The notes beneath the pieces are model-generated. The model did not search any database, was not told where the DNA came from, and worked only from the letters and a program-made list of their open reading frames with translations. From NCBI GenBank assembly GCA_021768085.1, contig JAETOJ010000038.1:1-37430 (forward strand): DNA of 37,430 nt, written 5' to 3'. A program made the position numbers and the translations under genes. The stretch comes from Bacillota bacterium (GTDB taxonomy: Bacteria; Bacillota; Clostridia; Oscillospirales; Oscillospiraceae). This document shows positions 32,353 to 37,430 of the stretch, one piece after another. How positions within the stretch are numbered: the stretch's first letter is position 1; each line of letters begins with the position of its first letter.

Positions 32353-32761
32353 AGCGGACGGGGGACGTGCGGCGGGGCCGGTGCATACGGCGGTATGCCT
32401 TAGGCGGGACAAAGGGCTTTCCCGCAAAGGTCACTTCCCGGACCAGGGGATAGCGGGCGAGGACGCCCTCCCGCAGGCTGGCAAACTCAATGTAGTCCGC
32501 CTTGGTGAAGCACCTCTCCCGGCGCATCTGCCGCTGGGACAGCGGCAGGTCCTTGCTGTATAGAAAGTGAAAAATTTTGATGTTGTCGGAAATCAGCTGT
32601 AAAGAGTGGTCTGAATTATCATAGTAGGCCGGGGCCTCCCCCTCGGGGCTGAGGTAGCAGTTTTCGGGCTTGCCCAGGTAAACGCGGTCATCCGCGCCCA
32701 CCATGGCGATCATGCCCCGGTAGTTGCTGGCGGTGGCCGATGTGATGGCAAGGTCTGTCAT
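32351..32761 (-). CDS. Small ICE protein of unknown function
   Basis: The 136-residue product (MTDLAITSATASNYRGMIAM...) has no signal peptide or membrane helix. YSKDLPLSQRQMRRERCFTKADYIEFASL is a basic, helical central part and the end is very basic (RRMHRPRRTSPVR). I recognise no family. ATG 32761 has GAGGTG 7 bases upstream, and that ribosome site contains the stop of the previous gene. Confidence 0.65.
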   Translation of the reverse strand: MTDLAITSATASNYRGMIAMVGADDRVYLGKPENCYLSPEGEAPAYYDNSDHSLQLISDNIKIFHFLYSKDLPLSQRQMRRERCFTKADYIEFASLREGVLARYPLVREVTFAGKPFVPPKAYRRMHRPRRTSPVR

Positions 32762-32766
32762 AGTAA

Positions 32767-33072
32767 TCACCTCACAGGTTCGGAGGGCTTTTTCTTGTCC
32801 TCCTTTTGCGGATGTTTTCTTTTTGTCAGTGTACGGGCCGGGGTATAATGCTCCCACGCCTCGGCAAGCCTTTTGTAGAAGTCTGCCATAGCCTCTTGCC
32901 GGGTATTAAAGTAGTGGCCATAGTGAAATGAGGAAAAATCGGTAAAATCGTATGCTTTCCAGGTAACATACGGACTAGGCGCTGTGGGGTGGTGCCCGAC
33001 CACGATCATCACCTCTCCGGCCTGCTTTCGCTCAATAATGGTATAGCCCTCCGCAGCAGTTTTCTTTTTCAT
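32767..33072 (-). CDS. Small ICE protein of unknown function
   Basis: The 101-residue protein (MKKKTAAEGYTIIERKQAGE...) has a beta-rich core with VVGHHPTAPSPYVTWKAYDF and FHYGHYFNTRQEAMADFYKR, then a Lys-rich tail. It resembles small hypothetical proteins that I associate with this gene position in Clostridia ICEs, but no family name is certain. ATG 33072 follows GAGGTGAGCGCC, in which TGA is the stop of the ParB-like gene. Confidence 0.65.
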   Translation of the reverse strand: MKKKTAAEGYTIIERKQAGEVMIVVGHHPTAPSPYVTWKAYDFTDFSSFHYGHYFNTRQEAMADFYKRLAEAWEHYTPARTLTKRKHPQKEDKKKPSEPVR

Positions 33073-33077
33073 GGCGC

Positions 33078-34421
33078 TCACCTCACAGGAGCGGAGAGCT
33101 TCTTGGCGTCCTTTTCCGCTTTGGTTTTGGCCGCCTGCCGCTCAATCATTTTGTTCCGGAGGGTTAGGCCCTCAAAGATGGCCTTTTTCGCGTCCGGCAC
33201 CGTTGTCCGCTTGTCCGGAAAGTAGGGCCGCAGGTCCTCCTCATTCAGCGTCAGCTTGAGGGGCGGGGTCTCCTCCCGCTTGGTAGGGGCTACGGCGGCC
33301 TGGATTTTTTCTGTGGTCAGCGTACCGGCCCTACTCGCCTCTTTCAGTTCCTTAGCGGCGGTCCCGGAGGGGACCTTGGCCTCTTTTTCAATCGCGTCCG
33401 CTAGGGTGTCCTGCTCCTTTGGTTTCATCTGAGCGATATCCGCGGCGGTGTTGACGGGTAGATTGCCCTTGTCCACCATCTGCTGTAAGGGGGGCGTCAG
33501 CTTGGTCAAGGTCTTGAACCGCTGGACTGTGGCAACACTCTCCCCGGTCTGGGCCGCCAGCTCCTGGTCCGCAGTCATGGGCTTTTTACCGGAAGCCTCC
33601 AACGCCGCAGTCTCCTCCTTGGAACGGCGGCCCATCTTACGCCGTAGAGCCTCGGTTTTCATGGTATAGGCCCGGGCCTTTTCCATGGGGGTAAGGGGAA
33701 TTTCCCGTTTGAGGTTGCTGTCCACCATGGCGATGATAGCTTCATCCCGGTCTATGCGGTGGACCACAACAGGCATACCCTTGAGGCCCAGCATTTTACC
33801 GGCGAACATGCGGCGGTGGCCGGAAACCATCTCAAACCGCCCCGGTTTATTTTCATTTGGGATGACCACGGCGGCCTCCAGATAACCCACCTGTTTGATA
33901 CTCTTGGCCAGCTTCTCCATATCCGCGTTTTGCCGCACTGGGAAAGGATGGTCCTCAAAGGGGTCGATGTAATCAAACGGCATGAAGATGATTTTCCCGT
34001 AGTCCTCCTCCTTGATAATCTGTATGGAAAAGTCCTCCGGGATACCGTCCTCGTCCAGCACCTCCGCATCCTGGGACGCCTCCTCGGATTTCTTTACTCC
34101 GGCAGGGTCAGCGGGGGCAGCAGTCTCCGCCCTATCCTTGGGGTCCGAGCCCTTGGACGGCTCCTCGGGTTTCTTCGTCCCGGCAGGAGCGGCGGGGGCG
34201 GCAGTCTCTGCCTTGCCCTTGGGGTTCGAGCCCTTGGGCGGCTCCTCGGGCTTCTTCACCTCAGCAGGGCCAGCGGGGGTAACGACCGCCTTATCCTTGG
34301 GGTCTGCGATCTGGACTGGGGCGGCGGGTTTTGGCTCCTCCACTGTCGGGGCAGGGGGCACTGAGCCGGGGACAGGGGCGCGGAACGCGCCAATCAAAGG
34401 GTTTTTCTTGGGGTCTGCCAT
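33078..34421 (-). CDS. parB: ParB-like partition/DNA-binding protein with repeat-bearing N-terminus
   Basis: The 447-residue protein has a disordered N-terminus (residues 1-120) with about three Pro/Ala/Lys repeats of roughly 30 residues (KKPEEPPKGSNPKGK, KKPEEPSKGSDPKDR). The ParB/sulfiredoxin domain (about 140-240) shows the box VSGHRRMFA and DSNLKREIPLTPMEKARAY. An HTH-like region follows (ELAAQTGESVATVQRFKTL). It should spread or clamp on DNA from specific sites and stabilise the excised element. No ParA is encoded nearby. The ten palindromes are candidate binding sites, but this is untested. AGGAGG precedes ATG 34421. Confidence 0.88.
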   Translation of the reverse strand: MADPKKNPLIGAFRAPVPGSVPPAPTVEEPKPAAPVQIADPKDKAVVTPAGPAEVKKPEEPPKGSNPKGKAETAAPAAPAGTKKPEEPSKGSDPKDRAETAAPADPAGVKKSEEASQDAEVLDEDGIPEDFSIQIIKEEDYGKIIFMPFDYIDPFEDHPFPVRQNADMEKLAKSIKQVGYLEAAVVIPNENKPGRFEMVSGHRRMFAGKMLGLKGMPVVVHRIDRDEAIIAMVDSNLKREIPLTPMEKARAYTMKTEALRRKMGRRSKEETAALEASGKKPMTADQELAAQTGESVATVQRFKTLTKLTPPLQQMVDKGNLPVNTAADIAQMKPKEQDTLADAIEKEAKVPSGTAAKELKEASRAGTLTTEKIQAAVAPTKREETPPLKLTLNEEDLRPYFPDKRTTVPDAKKAIFEGLTLRNKMIERQAAKTKAEKDAKKLSAPVR

Positions 34422-34447
34422 TTGTTCAATCCTCCTATGCGTTATTT

Positions 34448-34480
34448 GTCGAAATCTGCCTCAATTTGAGGTAAGATTTT
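34448..34480. repeat. Dispersed palindrome, copy 10
   Basis: Full left arm GTCGAAATCTG, core CCTCAATTTGAGG, degenerate right arm AAGATTTTC. It lies between the initiator stop and the ParB-like ribosome site, with under 20 bases on that side. It is the rightmost copy. Confidence 0.9.
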
Positions 34481-35430
34481 CAACCAAAGTCATGCTGGAC
34501 CATCGCTTGATAGTGCGGGCCCATGGTCACGGGGGCGTTATATAGGGCCGTCAGCAGATAGGCCCGGATGTTGCGGACCTCCGTGGTATTGCGCCGCAGG
34601 CAGTCGAACACATATTCCAGATGCCCATAGTCCAGCGTCAGAAAGCGGCGGCGGACCTGGGCGGTTGGGATATCCTCGCCGCCAATGCGGATATAGGGCC
34701 GGGTGCTACACAGCACATCAGTCATTAGTTCCACCACGCTCTCTGCGTCCTCCCGTCCAAACTGTCGGCAAAGTGCTTGATATCCAATGTTTTCTTCCAC
34801 CTCTCTGCGCTGTTCGCTTCGATCTATCCATCTGCCGGCTGGCGGGGATGGGGATGGATAGATGGATGGATCAGTATAGATAAAATCAGTTTGATTAGAT
34901 TTAATATAATTTGGGTCGATTTTTGCGAGGTCAAGACCTCTGGTCTCTCTGGGGCCAGACCTAGATTTTTTCGAGGTTTGGAAGTGGGAAAAGTCCAGGT
35001 CTGCACCTTGGGCCTCTGGAGGGAGCGGCGGATCTGGCTGTGAGGGCTCCTCCGGGATTGCTCTGGTGGTAAAACACTTGACATAGATTTTGGTCGGCTT
35101 GCCCTGGCCCTGCTTGACGCGCTCGATGAGGCCAAAGCCCTTTTTCGTATCCAACTCCGCCAGCAGCTTCAGCGCCTTGTCATAGCAGCAGCACAGGTCC
35201 TCCCGGATTTCCTCCGCGGTGTAGTAGATATAGACCCGGCCCTGTTCGTCATACCAGCGGTTCTTTGCGGACAGGCTCATGCGGTCCAGCATGAGCCCGT
35301 ACAGCAATTTGGCGTCTGTGGACAGCCCTTTGAAACGTTTGTCACGGATCAAAGGGCGGGGGATGCGGTAAAAACTGAATTGATTGCTTTCGTCGCCGTA
35401 GTAATAGTCAAAAATCATTGTTGTTTCCAC
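34480..35430 (-). CDS. Replication initiator protein (RepA_N plus DUF6017 C-terminus)
   Basis: The 316-residue protein has a RepA_N winged-helix start (FYRIPRPLIRDKRFKGLSTD..., AKLLYGLMLDRMSLS, YTAEEIREDLCCCYDKALKL) at about residues 15-105. A variable linker follows. The DUF6017 end is clear (ELMTDVLCSTRPYIRIGGED, LEYVFDCLRRNTTEVRNIRA). Such proteins start plasmid or excised-ICE replication. GTG 35430 is chosen because GAGGAG lies 9 bases upstream; ATG 35439 would be too close and ATG 35418 is also possible. It is the first gene of the long minus-strand series. Confidence 0.87.
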   Translation of the reverse strand: METTMIFDYYYGDESNQFSFYRIPRPLIRDKRFKGLSTDAKLLYGLMLDRMSLSAKNRWYDEQGRVYIYYTAEEIREDLCCCYDKALKLLAELDTKKGFGLIERVKQGQGKPTKIYVKCFTTRAIPEEPSQPDPPLPPEAQGADLDFSHFQTSKKSRSGPRETRGLDLAKIDPNYIKSNQTDFIYTDPSIYPSPSPPAGRWIDRSEQRREVEENIGYQALCRQFGREDAESVVELMTDVLCSTRPYIRIGGEDIPTAQVRRRFLTLDYGHLEYVFDCLRRNTTEVRNIRAYLLTALYNAPVTMGPHYQAMVQHDFG

Positions 35431-35452
35431 AAAATTCATCTCCTCAAACAGC

Positions 35453-35488
35453 AAGAAAAGGCGCTGCCTCACGGCAACGCCTTTTCTT
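35453..35488. terminator. Hairpin in the initiator leader (attenuator or terminator)
   Basis: AAGAAAAGGCG and CGCCTTTTCTT form a perfect 11-bp stem with a 14-base loop. It lies in the 5' leader of the initiator on the minus strand and could attenuate it. On the plus strand it is followed by TACATTTTTGC. Confidence 0.5.
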
Positions 35489-35503
35489 ACATTTTTGCAT
35501 TTT

Positions 35504-35532
35504 TTGACGCATTTTGTCTGATATTATATAAT
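35504..35532 (+). promoter_or_regulatory. Promoter for the serine recombinase
   Basis: TTGACG at 35504-35509 and TATAAT at 35527-35532 are 17 bases apart. The recombinase starts about 130 bases downstream, leaving a long leader with two perfect inverted repeats. Confidence 0.75.
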
Positions 35533-35537
35533 AATAT

Positions 35538-35608
35538 TGCAAAAAGATAAACTTTTTGCATTTCAGCAAAGGGCGACACATTCTACTCCGGCACACCAGT
35601 AGAATGTG
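35538..35608. promoter_or_regulatory. Two perfect inverted repeats in the recombinase leader (operators?)
   Basis: TGCAAAAAG/CTTTTTGCA (35538-35560, 5-base spacer) spans the expected transcription start. CACATTCTACT/AGTAGAATGTG (35577-35608, 10-base spacer) lies downstream. Both could bind a dimeric repressor or recombinase, or fold in the RNA. Confidence 0.5.
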
Positions 35609-35660
35609 AGTGACATGATAGGATAGTGTGCAAATCCATATCATACGGAGGTACATCATA

Positions 35661-37430
35661 ATGAAAGAAAACAATCCATTTGTCATTTATTCACGCAAGT
35701 CAAAGTTTACGGGGAAAGGAGAAAGTATAGAAAATCAAATCGAAATGTGCAAGCAATATATCCGTGTGCAGTTTGGAGATCATGCCGCAGATAGTGTCTT
35801 AGTTTATGAGGACGAGGGCTTTTCTGGCGGAACGCTGGAACGGCCGAAATTCAAAAAAATGATGGCAGATGCGAAAAAAATACAATTTAGAGCAATCGTT
35901 GTTTATCGGCTTGACCGTATCAGCCGCAATATCGGGGATTTTGCGAAACTGATTGAACAGTTAAAAAACATGAAAATCGACTTTATTTCGATTAAAGAGC
36001 AGTTCGATACATCATCCCCCATGGGACGGGCTATGATGTATATTTCCTCTGTTTTCTCCCAGTTGGAACGGGAGACTATTGCGGAGCGTATCCGGGATAA
36101 TATGCACGAACTGTCAAAAACCGGGCGCTGGCTGGGGGGAACGACACCGACCGGATATACCTCTGAGAGTATTTCTCATGTAACCGTGGACGGGAAAACA
36201 AGGAAAGCCTGCAAACTAAAAATCATTCCAGATGAAATCGACCTGGTGAAAATGATTTTCGATAGGTTCCTTGCAACTGGCTCCCTAACGCGGACGGAAA
36301 CGTATCTGATTCAAAATGGATATAAGACGAAAACAGGAAAAAACTTCACACGCTTTGCCATCCGAGGGATTTTAACAAATCCAGTTTATATGATCGCGGA
36401 TAACGACGCCTATCAGTATTTTACAGAAAACGAAGTTGATTTATTTTCAGAGCAAAGCGAATTTGATGGCTTTCATGGTATTATGGCTTATAATCGGACA
36501 TTTCAGCAACCCGGAAAAGCCAATCAAATCCGGCCCATGGATGAATGGATCGTATCGGTTGGTAAACATGAGGGCGTTATCGAAGGGTGGGCTTGGGTCC
36601 AGATACAGAAAAAGCTGGAGCAAAACAAGTCCAAAAGCTACCGCAGACCTCGAAGCAATGTGGCGCTCCTATCCGGCCTTTTGATTTGTGGAAACTGCAA
36701 GGAATATATGCGGCCGAAACTAACAAACAGGTATAACGCAAAGGGGGAAACAATTTACACGTATAAGTGTTCCATGAAAGAGCGCAGCAAGGCCCATGTC
36801 TGTAACATCAAGAGCTGCAATGGAAATATTCTGGACGCTGACGTGATTGAGCAGGTGAAAGCGTTAAGTGAAGATGGCTCCGACTTTATCCGCCAGATTG
36901 AACAGAGCAAGCGGGTCTTAATGGGAAATCGCGACAGCTACGATGAACAGATTTCTAAACTTGAAGCAGACATCACGGAGAACGAAAATGAGATCAAGGG
37001 ACTTGTTGCTACCTTAGCAAAAGTCTCCGGCACATCTGCTGAAAGCTATATCGTAGAACAGATTGATGAACTACATAATAGAGGTGAGGGATTCAAGCGC
37101 CGTCTTGCGGAACTGAAAGAACTAACTGCCAGCCATGCGTTGGCTGACATTGAATTTAGACTATTAGCCCAGTTACTTTCCTCGTTTAAGGAAAATGTGG
37201 ATGATATGACGGTGGAACAGAAACGGGCGGCTCTCCGTGTCTTTGTTAAGGAAGTGATATGGGATGGAGAAAACGCCCATGTGGTTCTGTTCGGTTCTGA
37301 CTACGAATATGAGTTCCCGGAAACACCCATCGGAATTGGAGGGATTCAGGAGGAAAAAATCGAAGAAGAAAATATGGTGGGAGGCGCTGAAAACCGGCTT
37401 TTGGAGCCGTTAGGAGAGTATAGCAAACGA
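35661..37430 (+). CDS. Large serine recombinase, incomplete at right edge
   Basis: At least 590 residues are present. The N-terminal resolvase domain (residues about 5-150) has FVIYSRKS with nucleophile Ser14, and RLDRISRNIGDF and RETIAERIRDN motifs. A Recombinase domain follows (about 170-300), then a zinc ribbon (LICGNCKEYM ... KAHVCNIKSC) and a coiled coil (about 430-500). This class integrates and excises ICEs such as Tn5397 (TndX). It is the likely element integrase, so the right end should lie just beyond the window. GGAGG lies 10 bases before ATG 35661. The gene is visibly richer in A+T than the genes to its left. Confidence 0.95.
   Translation, partial: MKENNPFVIYSRKSKFTGKGESIENQIEMCKQYIRVQFGDHAADSVLVYEDEGFSGGTLERPKFKKMMADAKKIQFRAIVVYRLDRISRNIGDFAKLIEQLKNMKIDFISIKEQFDTSSPMGRAMMYISSVFSQLERETIAERIRDNMHELSKTGRWLGGTTPTGYTSESISHVTVDGKTRKACKLKIIPDEIDLVKMIFDRFLATGSLTRTETYLIQNGYKTKTGKNFTRFAIRGILTNPVYMIADNDAYQYFTENEVDLFSEQSEFDGFHGIMAYNRTFQQPGKANQIRPMDEWIVSVGKHEGVIEGWAWVQIQKKLEQNKSKSYRRPRSNVALLSGLLICGNCKEYMRPKLTNRYNAKGETIYTYKCSMKERSKAHVCNIKSCNGNILDADVIEQVKALSEDGSDFIRQIEQSKRVLMGNRDSYDEQISKLEADITENENEIKGLVATLAKVSGTSAESYIVEQIDELHNRGEGFKRRLAELKELTASHALADIEFRLLAQLLSSFKENVDDMTVEQKRAALRVFVKEVIWDGENAHVVLFGSDYEYEFPETPIGIGGIQEEKIEEENMVGGAENRLLEPLGEYSKR

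Noticed and set aside
8817..34480. CRISPR array as explanation of the repeated palindrome
   Set aside because: Spacing is 2-5 kb with genes in between, repeats vary at their arms, and no cas genes are present.
8817..34480. Palindrome as promoter with TTGAGG as -35
   Set aside because: The distance to the nearest -10-like sequence ranges from about 13 to 20 bases, and at 10888 and 34448 the ribosome site follows too closely.
1..37430. tRNA or rRNA genes, or a tRNA attachment site
   Set aside because: No cloverleaf or rRNA-like sequence was noticed on either strand; the element ends are outside the window.

Overview
The window reads as most of one integrative and conjugative element (ICE) of a GC-rich gut-type Clostridia bacterium (Oscillospiraceae-like is my best guess, inferred from gene content and base composition, not from a marker gene). 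The RepA_N/DUF6017 initiator, ParB-like protein, MobC plus MOB_P relaxase, PcfB, VirD4/VirB4/VirB6/PrgI/NlpC set and large serine recombinase form a typical Firmicutes ICE backbone. Almost everything is on the minus strand. The clear plus-strand genes are a small membrane protein at 13971-14324 and the serine recombinase at the right edge.

Layout, right to left along transcription: serine recombinase (35661 to the edge, plus, incomplete); divergent replication initiator; ParB-like protein and three genes of unknown function (31268-34421); paralogous unknown proteins V and U; a hairpin-rich oriT candidate; mobC, relaxase, an unknown gene and pcfB; an ArdC-like gene; a highly structured non-coding stretch (25536-25712); a surface module of membrane-anchored accessory protein, secreted sortase and a 1,736-residue thioester/Cna-B adhesin; pentapeptide-repeat protein; VirD4 (broken); pilin-like VirB2; VirB6-like channel; PrgI; VirB4; NlpC/P60 hydrolase. 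Left of a strong terminator lies a cargo region: an intact tyrosine recombinase, a tyrosine recombinase paralog that has lost its catalytic residues, a small protein, a five-unit zinc-ribbon protein and a giant BspA-like adhesin running off the left edge.

Three features go beyond this inventory. (1) A palindrome with core CCTCAAWTTGAGG and GTCGAAA/TTTCGAC arms occurs ten times. Nine copies sit between coding sequences and the tenth sits after the last gene of the transfer module; none lies in the left cargo or beside the serine recombinase. (2) Three of these copies belong to a larger cassette in front of virB4, the virB6-like gene and the adhesin: palindrome, 45-58 AT-rich bases, a G-rich element, then a hairpin with a 10-base loop that hides the ribosome binding site. 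The G-rich element can pair with the same anti-SD strand, so the leaders look like two-state RNA switches that could co-regulate channel and adhesin. (3) A consensus promoter for the lone plus-strand membrane gene is flanked by 12-bp inverted repeats and could be invertible. The coupling-protein gene carries a frameshifting internal deletion, so this copy of the element may not transfer by itself.
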